Source: Eurosta solidaginis
Taxonomy: Eukaryota; Arthropoda; Insecta; Diptera; Tephritidae
NCBI RefSeq assembly: GCF_040869045.1
Contig: NC_090320.1
Span: 250,976,978-251,040,977, forward strand
Reading direction: 5' to 3'
Length of the DNA: 64,000 nt
A program made the translations under genes and the position numbers. Shown piece after piece: positions 41,701 to 44,801 of the stretch. The notes below the pieces were generated by a model that was given only the letters and a program-made list of their open reading frames with translations, had not been told where the DNA came from and made no database searches. Within the stretch, counting starts at the first letter, position 1; each line of letters starts with the position of its first letter.

Positions 41701-43192
41701 ACTCACTGGTATTTCAGTTTTACCAAAAAGATTCTTAGCACGCGCATAATCATTTACAACAATGTCATATTCGCCAGCTTGTGCACGACGTTCCACAGAG
41801 TTGGGCAAGCAAAATAAAAACTTATGACGTGAAAGTGCAAATAGCACAGCTCGCGTAGAGTCAGCTTTCTCCTTTCGCAGCAACACTTCAGTGAAAATAT
41901 TTTGTGACTCGGTAATTGAATCTGTCAAAAGTGGAGAGGTATAAGACTTAAGTAAAATTGCAATGTTATCGACAACTACTAACTCTCTATTGAATGCTCA
42001 AGCACATTTAACGCCTCTGTGCCATAAATGCGTGTGTCCTCTTGCAGTTTATCACGTATATTCATCAAAGTATCCAATTGATCAATTACCGATCCGGCAT
42101 TTGATTTCAAAAATGAAAGTTGGCCTTCCTTTTGACTTTCTACTTTACGTTTCAAATAACCCAAGCCAAATTTCAAATCCTCAAAGGATGTAGCCAAATG
42201 ATTTTCAAGTAAAAACCATGACGGTGAGAAGTTTTCTTGTGATAAATCACCACTTGCATCGGGAAATAAATCACGTAAATCTTCGGGAATTTTTTGTTCA
42301 TTTCCTTCAATGGATAAACCAAGCGGATCCTCCTGTGCTAACACAGATTGTGCCAATGTGCGTCGTCCCCAAGAAAAATTGTGTGATGGCGACTCCTCTA
42401 TCCATACTGCTGACTCTTTGAGTGGTCCAATAGTTTCATGATATGCACGGAATTGTACGGTTGATGTGCCCTCGCCACCACTGATCGTTGTAACAATAAT
42501 ATCCCCTTTGCCCTTAGCGGGACCGGTGCGTGCTATAATTTTATTTGGTGATTTCCATTCAGCCGATAACAAGCAGTCGGTGTCACAAATTTTTAAACCT
42601 TTAAGAAAAGAAAAAATAAAAAAATGGGCGTTACCGATACATTCGTACGAGATGCCTTTTATGTTGTTGTTGTTGTAGCTATAATGACACTCTCCGAAGG
42701 CCTTAGGGGTGTTATCGAGGTTGATGATCCTTTGCCGGATGCAGAACCGGTACGTTCCGGTACCAAGCCCGACCATCTCGGGAATTTGTTATGACCACAT
42801 GCGAACTTCTAGGCCATCCCGCCCTCCCATCCACAAGATTAGTGATGAATTCGGGGTCGCCAGAACCTCGGCTGTTAATGAAACAGGATTCGCCACGGAT
42901 AAGTGAGGTTGACAATTGGGTTTGGAGAAGCTATGTATTGCTCTGGCAACCTGAAAGGGTTGCGCTGCACAACCCCTTGACTCTATTTGGTACTTAAATC
43001 GCCTCTTACGACAGGCATACCTACCGCGGATATATTCTAACCCCTAACCCGCTGGGATGGATGCCTTTCATCCCTTTACTTACCAATTAGATCAGTTGCT
43101 CTTGTGCCCAAAAATTCACCTCGAATTGTCACACGTGTACCTGGTGGACCCTCCTTTGGCGAGAGTCCTGTTACGACGGGTTGCGGTGCCAT
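331..43192 (-). CDS. sec5: Exocyst complex component 2 (Sec5), complete gene, 9 coding exons
   Basis: Sec5 is a subunit of the octameric exocyst, which tethers secretory vesicles to the plasma membrane; its N-terminal TIG/IPT domain is the known Ral-GTPase binding site. Exons read on the minus strand: 43192-43084, 42598-41984, 41921-41707, 41631-41497, 9123-8752, 8695-8256, 1319-1014, 949-533 and 469-331. They total 2748 nt (915 residues plus TAA), with matching phases at every junction and GT..AG sites throughout. Residues 1 to about 95 form the TIG domain ([17 protein letters not shown] visible); the rest aligns along the whole length of animal EXOC2, for example [30 protein letters not shown] and [13 protein letters not shown]. 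The start is fixed by an in-frame TAG nine codons upstream. Intron 4 is about 32 kb and intron 6 about 7 kb, both packed with transposons. A TATCGAT (DREF-like) site lies near 43337, upstream of the start. No lesion was found. Confidence 0.95.
533..949 (-). CDS. sec5: sec5 exon 8
   Basis: Encodes residues 731-869 with the strongly conserved [15 protein letters not shown] and [16 protein letters not shown] blocks. The acceptor is tttcag and the donor GTATGA; a 63-bp intron follows. Confidence 0.93.
1014..1319 (-). CDS. sec5: sec5 exon 7
   Basis: Encodes residues 629-730 ([20 protein letters not shown], the conserved 'LSNC.YL..HTF' region of EXOC2). The acceptor is tttatag. The donor GTAAGT is followed by a 64-bp intron. 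Confidence 0.92.
1474..2080 (-). repeat. 3' LTR of the gypsy element
   Basis: 607 bp, the pair of 4613-5194. It carries an extra ~25 bp near 1905-1932 relative to its partner. On the minus strand 'acatatataaggcag' near 1983-1997 is a plausible TATA region. Confidence 0.88.
2092..2568 (-). pseudogene. Integrase C-terminal remnant of the gypsy element
   Basis: 158 residues: basic, then [23 protein letters not shown], the SH3-like/GPY-F module at the C-terminus of gypsy integrases. The HHCC and DDE core is absent. It abuts the deletion junction near 2570-2660 and ends 12 bp from the 3' LTR. Confidence 0.75.
2659..3432 (-). CDS. Gag tail (zinc knuckle) and aspartic protease of the gypsy element
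   Basis: 257 residues. A CCHC knuckle ([14 protein letters not shown]) lies at residues ~63-76. A retropepsin domain follows, with the active-site motif [11 protein letters not shown] near residue 145 and the ILGVDFL flap-distal motif near residue 210. The frame relation to upstream Gag requires a frameshift. The reading frame ends where the internal deletion begins, just short of reverse transcriptase. Confidence 0.8.
   Translation of the reverse strand: MAYANPKPTFAETVSYALTQETASLLSKPAYKAHRVEVERPDWIDTILEALKGSQQKNAGVIKCFKCGNPGHIARHCDLGPNSSNNVGGRKRKAGGNEQERVGCKERKLAPAIECPVISVSQIGRKSSSLTIRGNVDGKERVLTVDTGASHSLIRSDLVYRRVNSLPGARLHTVTGEYNQVQGEVVCEVLIGKVMVLHKFVVAEIVDEVILGVDFLVDHDVRIDMRRKIMRYKNQDIPLNFSLEKGFSSNQILVEKT
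3350..4561 (-). CDS. Gag of the gypsy element, with N-terminal SAP domain
   Basis: 403 residues. Residues ~4-40 fit a SAP DNA-binding motif ([18 protein letters not shown]). Residues ~90-215 are a run of near-identical coiled-coil repeats of the type [10 protein letters not shown] / [11 protein letters not shown]. The C-terminal part is a retrotransposon Gag domain (residues ~245-385, with [12 protein letters not shown] and [20 protein letters not shown]). The frame is lost near 3430: the Gag tail and zinc knuckle continue in another frame in the next entry. Gag binds RNA and builds the particle. The SAP domain suggests it may also contact chromatin; that is inference. Confidence 0.82.
   Translation of the reverse strand: MAKFSEFKIQQLKKELESRGLNTSGVKLELQARLREAMEAEGIYVDEYVFYPDGHETTTKIEEKNETSQTITSTDLNMILAAIAAQTSTVTSMSPQISSQLESQEVRISEMASQVISQLEEQKTYMSSQMESQETRITSKIEEQKTYMISQLESQETRITSQLEEQKTYMASQLESHETRISEMSTQITSKMETQLKEQEARITSKLEARMDEKITQFEEKFDAEVDAFRGRIQELKLNRPAASASNTKVKTQSFDGSVPFQVFKLQFEKTAAVNNWNAEDKVAALFVALKGPAAEILQTIPEGERNNYEAFMAAVERRYGSEHRKQIFQIELQNRHERANETLQEFASDVERLAHLANADAPVEYTERVKIQSFIYGICKPKTHIRRNGILCTDSRNSVAIE
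4613..5194 (-). repeat. 5' LTR of the gypsy element
   Basis: 582 bp, starting tgtaacgaat and ending ccgtgaca on the plus strand, followed by the ATAT duplication. In the sense direction it lies directly upstream of the primer-binding site and Gag. Confidence 0.88.
5936..7324. other. Unassigned intronic DNA with GAATG/CATTC-rich edges
   Basis: Between DINE copy A and the MITE. Positions 5950-6130 contain many gaatg/cattc words (catgaactcattcg, gaatgaagtaattgaatga), and similar words recur at 7920-8105, suggesting the subterminal repeats of a DNA transposon lodged in the DINE copy. No transposase frame and no clean terminal inverted repeat was found. Confidence 0.35.
7335..7541. mobile_element. 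MITE family A, copy 1
   Basis: 207 bp running cattggtgc...gcaccaatg, with a longer imperfect terminal inverted repeat extending outward (AGCTGNAGNCATTGGTGC). An equally long copy at 48393-48599 shares nearly all bases (gtaaccgtatcg, acaaccaattgg, cgataaacagctgattacg). It has no coding capacity. Flanking TAA on both sides may be a 3-bp target duplication of the PIF/Harbinger type. Confidence 0.72.
7545..8127. other. Unassigned intronic DNA
   Basis: Low-complexity AT-rich sequence. The 67-codon frame at 7849-8052 has no recognisable domain. The right end (7920-8105) repeats the gaatg/cattc words seen at 5950-6130. Confidence 0.35.
8128..8179 (-). repeat. Terminal fragment of a DINE-like element
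   Basis: 'ttcggttacacccgaa' hairpin followed by 'cttagccttccttacttgtt', the standard terminus of this family (compare 26513-26556). Probably the end of copy A, separated from it by an insertion. Confidence 0.65.
8256..8695 (-). CDS. sec5: sec5 exon 6
   Basis: Encodes residues 483-628 of the helical-rod region ([20 protein letters not shown]). The acceptor is gaatag and the donor GTATGC. It ends in phase 2, completed by the first base of exon 7 across the 6.9-kb intron 6. Confidence 0.92.
8752..9123 (-). CDS. sec5: sec5 exon 5
   Basis: Encodes residues 359-482 in phase 0. NADPAWDAI matches the conserved DPAW motif that directly follows the exon-4 segment in other EXOC2 proteins, so no coding sequence is missing across the giant intron. 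The acceptor is tttcag and the donor GTACTA; a 56-bp intron follows. Confidence 0.92.
9235..10057 (-). pseudogene. LINE (Jockey-superfamily) 3' end, decayed
   Basis: On the minus strand, 10057 to about 9520 encodes the C-terminus of an ORF2-type protein. [17 protein letters not shown], a stop, and then the C-x2-C...H...C motif [17 protein letters not shown] are visible. The 3' UTR (~9500-9250) ends in the sequence block also found as the tail of the (CAA)n SINE here (gtaccggaacgtaccgg-like, 'ccccgaaaaacctcgg'), followed by a short aacaacaac tail. Nonsense changes show it is dead. Confidence 0.65.
10058..10757 (+). pseudogene. LINE reverse-transcriptase fragment (RTE-like), copy 1
   Basis: Starts at the catalytic YADD motif ([15 protein letters not shown]) and continues through the RT thumb ([36 protein letters not shown]) to [15 protein letters not shown] and the basic C-terminus. 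It is broken by frameshifts at about 10290 and 10540. It is 5'-truncated, as is usual for dead LINE copies, and shares its family with the minus-strand fragment at 15676-16400. The clade assignment is tentative. Confidence 0.7.
10758..11007. other. Unassigned intronic DNA beside the viral relic
   Basis: AT-rich, with a poly-T run near 10795-10811. No gene or repeat was recognised. It lies downstream (in the sense direction) of the nucleoprotein-like frame, and no viral 3' UTR motif could be identified. Confidence 0.3.
11008..11676 (-). CDS. Endogenous viral element: phenuivirus-like nucleoprotein frame
   Basis: An unbroken 222-codon frame (ATG 11676, stop 11008) whose order of conserved positions resembles the nucleocapsid proteins of phenui-/phlebo-like segmented negative-strand RNA viruses (Tenui_N family): a GFD..EV segment at the start, a LTRG motif near residue 34, a basic K-rich stretch, an LPRVVNSFP helix and a C-terminal helical lobe. 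In the virus this protein coats genomic RNA. Against a family length of roughly 245 residues it appears to lack about 20-25 N-terminal residues; an upstream in-frame stop lies 14 codons before the ATG. It has no partner viral genes nearby and sits in sec5 intron 4, co-directional with sec5. Being intact, it may be recent or maintained. The family call comes from pattern recognition, not a search. Confidence 0.66.
   Translation of the reverse strand: MGFDPNEVRNALVRKETNVVTLAEDIAFMVVLCLTRGPSVIDKKRLKSKPEMIARLDGLIGKYDIKRTAVLSDNKSITLPRVVNSFPDFAFQYMNKATNPSRPVLPQDMCINGYTDFPKEMCGGYFYSLISQDHPQKEGMIKAMLAYSVVEATTLKFKIPQGRSVLDHVLSYAIVAYRSDLIPIAQRKTLLRSITITDATIAAWISKFNETYADKSDIHEDF
11710..11965 (-). repeat. 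Possible LTR edge: polypurine tract plus AT-rich segment
   Basis: On the minus strand a purine run (ttggaagggggagtaatgg, 11937-11919) is followed by ~230 bp of AT-rich DNA ending just upstream of the viral nucleoprotein-like frame. The same layout (purine run, AT-rich tail) occurs at 52250-52500 and 52560-52810. It may be the 3' end of an LTR element; no second LTR was found. Confidence 0.35.
11971..13945 (-). mobile_element. DINE-1/mini-me-like repeat copy B, with SINE near its end
   Basis: A near-complete short copy: starts tatactcagctaagcagag, then (GTCC)n at ~12122-12141, paired 'cactttctcgatatcgaaaa' and 'cactttttcgatatcgaaaa' blocks (12260, 13019), and the terminal 'ttcggttacacc' hairpin at 13602-13624. 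A SINE splits the last ~45 bp; the terminus resumes at 13919 (acccgaacttagtcttcc). Non-coding. Confidence 0.78.
13625..13918 (-). mobile_element. (CAA)n-tailed SINE copy 1, truncated
   Basis: Plus strand reads ttgttgttgc, then the shared 'gggagtgttatcgatg' and 'cccgaccatctcgggaacga' blocks, then the 'ttggagaagctatatattgcgc' block. It is flanked by a ~13-bp duplication of DINE sequence (cacccgaacttag-like: 13612-13624 and about 13918-13930), the hallmark of target-primed retroposition. The sense direction is minus. Confidence 0.75.
14019..14330 (-). pseudogene. gypsy-like integrase C-terminal remnant
   Basis: About 100 codons, including [17 protein letters not shown] and the [18 protein letters not shown] motif, which is the GPY/F-type C-terminal module of integrase. 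It abuts the RT remnant without the integrase core. Confidence 0.65.
14340..14690 (-). pseudogene. gypsy-like protease end and reverse-transcriptase N-terminus
   Basis: Visible blocks: [20 protein letters not shown] (end of the protease domain), [20 protein letters not shown] and [10 protein letters not shown] (start of the pol region before the RT palm). The frame runs on into the SINE's microsatellite as a long artefactual asparagine run, which is not part of the element. Confidence 0.65.
14671..15138 (-). mobile_element. (CAA)n-tailed SINE copy 2, full length
   Basis: The plus strand begins with a long (TTG)n run (14672-14735), then 'gataaggacactccccgaag', 'gatccggtacgttccg', 'accatctcgggaacgattt', 'gaaacaggattcgccacggg', 'gcttcttacgacaggcttac' and ends 'ccccctaactcact'. 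In the sense (minus) direction the head is 'gggttaggggg...gtaggtatgcctgtcgtaaga' and the tail is (CAA)n. It interrupts the decayed gypsy element's protease/RT boundary. Confidence 0.78.
15135..15690 (-). pseudogene. gypsy-like Gag tail and protease remnant
   Basis: The Gag end reads [14 protein letters not shown], a C..H-type nucleic-acid-binding stretch seen in such elements. The protease follows with [19 protein letters not shown] sequence (active site D-S-G; here interrupted by frameshifts) near 15350-15290 and [19 protein letters not shown] near 15210-15160. The reading frame is broken several times. Confidence 0.6.
15676..16400 (-). pseudogene. LINE reverse-transcriptase fragment (RTE-like), copy 2
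   Basis: Same family as 10058-10757 in the opposite orientation. Minus strand: [40 protein letters not shown], then a frameshift near 16100, then [38 protein letters not shown] and [15 protein letters not shown]. It ends with a short (TAAG)n tail (ttacttacttac on the plus strand, 15678-15690), which marks the 3' end. It is 5'-truncated and dead. Confidence 0.75.
16403..16600. repeat. Partial gypsy LTR
   Basis: 'agttaccagtcatataaatg' to 'aatattcgtcaca' matches the right half of the solo LTR at 20115-20632 (tttgtagtttatag, gatgattgcatac, cgtacatac, ctgcttagtatc). The left half is missing, apparently removed or displaced by the LINE fragment. Confidence 0.65.
16601..17200. other. Unassigned DNA with a LINE/SINE tail scrap
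   Basis: 16601-17030 holds nothing recognisable, apart from a short minus-strand frame around 16900-16790 without known domains. 17038-17135 is a decayed copy of the shared LINE/SINE 3' tail (ttaccggaacgtac, cgataacacaccccaaaacc, cttcggggagtgct). Confidence 0.4.
17200..18300 (+). pseudogene. LINE (Jockey-superfamily) RT-thumb and RNase H fragment, split by a SINE
   Basis: 17234-17450 encodes the RT thumb ([41 protein letters not shown] has clear LINE character) and 17450-17690 continues with frameshifts. After the SINE, 17956-18290 encodes the RNase H region ([36 protein letters not shown]). Several stops and frameshifts show it is dead. Confidence 0.7.
17695..17953 (+). mobile_element. (CAA)n-tailed SINE copy 3, with target duplication
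   Basis: Sense on the plus strand: 'ccccagcgggttagggggtt' head, 'gtaggtatgcctgtcgtaag', 'cgttcccgagatggtcgggt', 'ggccttcggggaga', 'acaacatcaacaacaac' tail. It is flanked by ACTCGGG(G)CCGCTT at 17681-17694 and 17954-17967. The middle third present in the copies at 14671-15138 and 41080-41473 is deleted. Confidence 0.8.
18301..18922. other. Unassigned AT-rich DNA
   Basis: No gene or recognised repeat was found. It is the spacer between the LINE fragment and the repeated block at 18923. Confidence 0.35.
18923..19405 (-). mobile_element. Small element with ~100-bp terminal direct repeats (TRIM-like candidate)
   Basis: Two direct repeats (about 18923-19030 and 19310-19402) share 'cccgtgc.catcttgcgc', 'accaatataaa' and 'tcttatcaaatatcaacaga' and bracket a ~280-bp centre. 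An inverted copy of one repeat plus the centre lies at 27905-28312, next to the Mcr exon. No coding capacity. In the minus sense the terminal repeat begins TGTAAGTTTTAAT. Alternatively it is a duplicated promoter/5' UTR (TATAAAAG at 18957 and a TCAGTT initiator-like word at 19006). Confidence 0.5.
19406..19696. other. Unassigned AT-rich DNA
   Basis: Nothing recognised. It leads into DINE copy C. Confidence 0.3.
19697..21822 (+). mobile_element. DINE-1/mini-me-like repeat copy C, split by a solo LTR
   Basis: Starts 'acaagtaagaaaggctaagt' with the 'ttcgggtgtaaccgaa' hairpin, has two to three ~130-bp tandem units (19800-20110), is broken by the solo LTR, continues from 20633 through paired 'ttttcgatatcgaaaaagtg' blocks (20983, 21512), and ends with (GGAC)n at 21648-21675 and 'tctgctcagctgagtataaa'. 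Non-coding. Confidence 0.8.
20115..20632. repeat. Solo gypsy LTR
   Basis: 518 bp, tgtaacgaac...attcgtcaca, flanked by the 4-bp target duplication GTAT (20111-20114, 20633-20636). The host sequence resumes perfectly as 'aaaggtattaatgaggg', as in intact DINE copies. It is related to the LTRs at 1474-2080 and 16403-16600. No internal sequence is left, the expected result of recombination between two LTRs. Confidence 0.88.
21823..22021. other. Unassigned spacer
   Basis: Contains two ggtttaac/gtttaaac-type words around 21850-21895. No element boundary could be defined. Confidence 0.3.
22022..23030. mobile_element. Non-autonomous TIR DNA transposon (CCCTGCAAAAATC family)
   Basis: The left end CCCTGCAAAAATCGTTGGAT (22022) pairs with an inverted right end at 22896-22925 over ~30 bp with about 25 matches. 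A second inverted copy of the terminus closes at 23017-23030 (14/14 bases with the left end). The interior is packed with agtactcc/ggagtact words in both orientations (22059, 22190, 22270, 22474, 22862, 22986, 23005), like subterminal transposase-binding repeats. An inner inverted pair TCCTAGGACATCGCAATG lies at 22237-22254 and 22365-22382. No transposase frame. The superfamily is not decided. Confidence 0.68.
23031..23224. other. Unassigned spacer
   Basis: Nothing recognised. It may be decayed upstream LINE sequence. Confidence 0.3.
23433..26556 (-). mobile_element. DINE-1/mini-me-like repeat copy D with long tandem array
   Basis: Full copy in minus sense: plus strand starts 'tatactcagttgagcagagc', (GTCC)n at 23575-23608, two 'cactttttcgatatcga' blocks (23728, 24488), then about twelve ~130-bp tandem units (24830-26400), and the terminal hairpin and 'cttccttacttgtt' at 26513-26556. 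It sits inside a LINE. Non-coding. Confidence 0.85.
24830..26400. repeat. Tandem array, about 12 units of ~130 bp, inside DINE copy D
   Basis: Each unit contains 'tttgatacccatatcgtaca', 'ctagagtcacccctggtcca' and 'atggcgatatctcgaaaagg'. Units are highly alike with small indels. The same unit in the opposite orientation builds the array at 31240-32290. Confidence 0.85.
27535..27770 (-). mobile_element. tRNA-derived SINE
   Basis: In the minus sense the head carries Pol III-type promoter words: an A-box-like TGGTGTGATGGT (27752-27741) and a B-box GGTTCGCACCC (27708-27698), ~40 bp apart, as in tRNA genes and tRNA-derived SINEs. The body continues 'aaaaccttat' to 'ttttcactgaaagc' and 'atctgccttgcagatg'. 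It lacks a foldable acceptor stem and continues well beyond tRNA length, so it is not a functional tRNA gene. Confidence 0.65.
27905..28312 (+). repeat. Inverted copy of the 18923-19311 block
   Basis: Its reverse complement aligns with 18923-19311 at high identity over about 390 bp ('accatacgcccgatggcagc', 'gatttctgttgatatttgat', 'aataaacgattgtgagcaca'). Its right edge is 46 bp upstream of the Mcr exon's splice acceptor, so it could contain the gene's promoter or an upstream non-coding exon. Confidence 0.7.
28370..29331 (+). CDS. Mcr: Macroglobulin/thioester-protein family 5' coding exon, probably Mcr
   Basis: 320 codons plus two bases. A splice acceptor (acttgcag) lies 11 bp before the ATG, so a non-coding exon should lie upstream. 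An N-terminal hydrophobic segment ([19 protein letters not shown], residues ~17-35) is a likely signal peptide. Residues ~36-135 are Gln/Asn-rich low complexity. From ~155 on it is the first macroglobulin (MG1) domain and the start of MG2, with [20 protein letters not shown] at 270-289 and [17 protein letters not shown] at the end, characteristic of TEP/Mcr proteins. The donor is CG|GTGAGA. In Drosophila, Mcr is a secreted/septate-junction protein that lacks the thioester cysteine; that region is not present here. No further exons occur in the 34 kb to the right. It lies antisense within sec5 intron 4. Confidence 0.78.
29332..29521 (+). other. Start of the intron after the Mcr-like exon
   Basis: Unique AT-rich sequence after the GTGAGA donor, ending at a DINE copy. 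No further coding exon of this gene was recognised downstream. Confidence 0.5.
29522..31236 (-). mobile_element. DINE-like copy E1 (left arm of an inverted pair)
   Basis: The plus strand begins 'tatactcagttgagcagagc', subfamily 'ttgattggataacggttgg', (GTCC)n at 29653-29669, paired 'cgatatcgaaaa' blocks, then about three tandem units (30850-31230) and stops abruptly inside a unit at ~31236. Confidence 0.85.
31237..33664 (+). mobile_element. DINE-like copy E2 (right arm of an inverted pair)
   Basis: Joins E1 head-on inside the tandem array: about eight ~130-bp units in plus sense (31240-32290), then the non-repetitive body, (GGAC)n at 33503-33523 and 'gctctgctcaactgagtata' at the end. It belongs to the same subfamily as E1 ('caaccaactgttatccaatc'), so E1+E2 form a ~4.1-kb imperfect palindrome. 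Neither arm has the 'ttcgggtgtaaccgaa' terminus. Confidence 0.85.
33665..34050. other. Unassigned DNA after the inverted pair
   Basis: 33665-33705 is a decayed DINE terminus (aaggaaggcgtaagttcagg). The remainder is AT-rich with no recognised feature. Confidence 0.35.
34052..36574 (+). mobile_element. Second, divergent Helitron-like repeat family, split by DINE copy F
   Basis: 34052-34221 begins 'aacaagtaaggacgtgactg' with a TCGGCTGTGCCGAAGA hairpin, parallel to but distinct from the DINE terminus. 35681-36574 resumes with diverged versions of DINE body blocks ('tcagcatgatactttcaacg', 'gatgccacgcccatttccca', 'atttcatcactttatcggtc'). The two parts flank DINE copy F, so F inserted into an older relative. 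Confidence 0.55.
34222..35680 (+). mobile_element. DINE-1/mini-me-like repeat copy F
   Basis: Complete short copy: 'aacaagtaaggaaggctaag', 'ttcgggtgtaaccgaa' hairpin, one to two tandem units, body with 'ttttcgatatcgaaaaagtg' (35393), and the end 'gctctgctcagctgagtata'. Non-coding. Confidence 0.82.
36575..37089 (+). pseudogene. I-clade LINE ORF1 C-terminal remnant
   Basis: About 170 Asn/Thr/Ser-rich codons starting [19 protein letters not shown], typical of the low-complexity tail of ORF1. The upstream part, including zinc knuckles, is missing by truncation; the frame begins in flanking repeat DNA. Confidence 0.55.
37140..37869 (+). pseudogene. I-clade LINE ORF2: endonuclease domain
   Basis: APE-type endonuclease: [20 protein letters not shown] at the start (conserved N), QETH near residue 39, then a frameshift at a 20-base C run (37460-37479), then [12 protein letters not shown] (conserved D-N), [15 protein letters not shown] (S-D-H). 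The codon at 37867 is TGA; another TGA lies near 38023. Both are where a tryptophan would fit. Confidence 0.78.
38062..39460 (+). pseudogene. I-clade LINE ORF2: reverse transcriptase domain
   Basis: Blocks in order: [51 protein letters not shown], frameshift near 38865, [28 protein letters not shown], and the catalytic YADD at 39175-39186. A stop replaces one codon near 38950 and the frame shifts again near 39455. Confidence 0.82.
39470..40838 (+). pseudogene. I-clade LINE ORF2: RT thumb, RNase H and C-terminal Cys/His domain
   Basis: RNase H residues are visible as [10 protein letters not shown] (40040), [11 protein letters not shown] (40155) and [11 protein letters not shown] (40224), with the late [18 protein letters not shown] (His/Asp). 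The C-terminus carries [17 protein letters not shown] (40663-40713). A frameshift near 40085 breaks RNase H, and there is an in-frame TAG at 40755. The final stop TGA is at 40836-40838. Confidence 0.8.
41080..41473 (-). mobile_element. (CAA)n-tailed SINE copy 4, with target duplication
   Basis: 394 bp; plus strand ttgttgttgttgttgtagcg...taacccgctgcaggg. It is flanked by the exact 11-bp duplication GGAACCTTTCG at 41069-41079 and 41474-41484. It sits between the I-element's (AAT)n tail and the donor site of sec5 exon 4. Confidence 0.88.
41497..41631 (-). CDS. sec5: sec5 exon 4
   Basis: Encodes residues 314-358 (45 codons, starting [12 protein letters not shown]). The acceptor is tttgtag and the donor GTAAGT. 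It is followed by the ~32.4-kb intron 4, whose transposon content begins 12 bp beyond the splice site with a SINE. Confidence 0.9.
41707..41921 (-). CDS. sec5: sec5 exon 3
   Basis: Encodes residues 242-313, with the conserved stretches [11 protein letters not shown] and [16 protein letters not shown]. The acceptor is tttgacag and the donor GTGAGT; the exon ends in phase 0 before a 75-bp intron. Confidence 0.93.
41984..42598 (-). CDS. sec5: sec5 exon 2
   Basis: Encodes residues 37-241: the rest of the TIG domain ([20 protein letters not shown]) and the following EXOC2 N-terminal helical region ([21 protein letters not shown]). The acceptor follows cttaaag; the donor is GTTAGT. It is in phase with exon 3 across a 62-bp intron. 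Confidence 0.93.
42661..43058 (-). mobile_element. (CAA)n-tailed SINE copy 5, with target duplication, in sec5 intron 1
   Basis: 398 bp; plus strand starts ttgttgttgttgtagctata and ends ctaacccgctggga, with a 9-bp-plus target duplication GATGCCTTT at 42651-42659 and 43060-43068. It ends about 20 bp from the exon 1 donor. It is sense to sec5 transcription. Confidence 0.86.
43084..43192 (-). CDS. sec5: sec5 exon 1 (start and TIG domain start)
   Basis: Encodes residues 1-36, beginning [18 protein letters not shown], the first strands of the TIG/IPT fold. It ends in phase 1 at a GTAAGT donor (43083-43078). The next exon completes the split glycine codon. Intron 1 (485 bp) contains a SINE insertion. 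Confidence 0.93.
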
Positions 43193-43449
43193 TTCGTATG
43201 TTATTTCTATTCGGCGCTAGAGCATCTACGATTTCTTCGGATGAAGTAAACAAACGACATAAACAAATGATTGGAGATGATTGGAGCACTGCTTCCATAC
43301 AAAAGGTGTTCTGTCAGCTGTTCAATCATTTTGATAGCTATCGATTTTATTCCAAGGTGTGACAAAAAGCTATCGGTAGCAAATAAGACCATATTTACAT
43401 ATATCGCTTTGCCAGAGCTTCTGATAAGAAGCGCGGTGTGAAGGTCATA
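43193..43449 (-). promoter_or_regulatory. sec5 5' UTR and putative promoter region
   Basis: Non-repetitive stretch upstream of the sec5 ATG. It contains gctatcgat (43334-43342) and gctatcggt (43370), resembling DREF sites (TATCGATA) common in fly housekeeping promoters. No TATA box stands out. The transcription start was not determined. Confidence 0.35.
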
Positions 43450-43850
43450 AAGGGCCAATTAATGGTGACATAAGTTATAACCATAAAACCATAACCAGAT
43501 AAAACAGCAGATCGTACCTACCTTATGGAAATCAATGTGGTCGATTAATGGTGCCATACCGTAACGCTAATTCCATAACCATACCATAGCCAACCAGGTT
43601 CCATAACCTAAAATGATATGAGTTGGTGATTTTAATAACTTTTTGTAGATTTTATTCATTGTTTTCGATATATTATGACCAAGGGACTTATTTTTTGTGG
43701 AATATGTTTGTAATTTTTTGCGTTTTCTTCATTTTTATGAAAATTTCACGATTTTTAGGTTAAGGCACCATTAATCGATCACATTGGAGATGGATATGGA
43801 AATTGGTATGGTAACGACTATGGCGTTATGGTTAAAGGGCCGTTTAAACT
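43450..43850. mobile_element. MITE family B, copy 1
   Basis: ~400 bp fold-back element. The left arm has 'ataaccataaaaccataacc', 'tcgattaatggtgccatacc'; the right arm the inverse 'ggcaccattaatcgatcaca', 'ggttatggcgttatggttaa'-type words. The AT-rich centre is shared with the copy at 47920-48310. No coding capacity. Confidence 0.7.
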
Positions 43851-44600
43851 TGACTTATCTATATCAATATAAAACAGCTGATCGAACCAACCTTATGGAA
43901 ATCAATGTGATCAAGTTTTATTACCCCTTAAGAAAACACTTGACAAATATTTTTCCCCCTTGTAAGCCAAAATTTAGGTATTTTATTTATTTATTTATTT
44001 TTTTATTTATTTTTAATCTTTGAAATACAATGTTTCTTACATACTACATAACGATTTAAAACTATTTACAAAATAATTGTTTAAGTTGAAAATTCATTTA
44101 ATTGTTATTTAATTAGAAAACAGTCTATTAAACTTGAAAATACGCGTTTTCATTTTTTGTTATTGATTATCTTCACAAAATTTCGTTATTTGTGCGTTCT
44201 GCATGCATCAATTAAAAATTTTCTAAGAGGACATTTTTTTAACAAAAACCCCTGTGGTAAATTATTGTTGAGCACTTTTTCGAGGGTTCAAGGAATGCTC
44301 AAGAAATACTTGACTATAGTAAAAATATGTGCTATCAATATACAACATGGGTCAGCTGCTAGTACGCATCCAAAAATATCAGAAGATGTGTCGAACGACT
44401 CATCATGACCTCGGCCATTGTAAAGGTCTACAAGTAGGATATGAAGTACCACGCACATACACAGCCACGCTCACTTGGTAAAATGCTTGTTCTTGTTCGT
44501 TTTTTTTTTTGGTGGATACTATTTGGCACTGTTGTACTTCTTAGGTTCAAGAAAAGTGTAGTAGCTGCTAACGAAAACTGCGTAAAATTTGTATAGTAAA
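43851..44600. other. Unassigned intergenic DNA
   Basis: 43851-43920 resembles a scrap of MITE B (aaaacagctgatcgaaccaa). 43978-44030 is (TTTA)n low complexity. The rest shows no gene. Confidence 0.35.
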
Positions 44601-44604
44601 ATTA

Positions 44605-44793
44605 TGTAAGATCATAAATGCAACCATGTCAACTAATTAATAGAATAAGCAAAAATACATCACTTTAAAGGAATAAAAGAGAAGATGGTGGACTTCAGGT
44701 TCATGATTGGATTGACGACTGAAGAATAAAGTATTAAGATAATTAATCCGGACGTTTCTGCTGTTTTATTAACCATCGAAGGTAGATATTACA
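44605..44793 (+). repeat. 5' LTR of the gag-only element
   Basis: Shares ~95% of bases with 46436-46623, including 'atgattggattgacgactga' and 'taaccatcgaaggtagatat'. Confidence 0.85.
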
Positions 44794-44801
44794 TCTCAGG
44801 T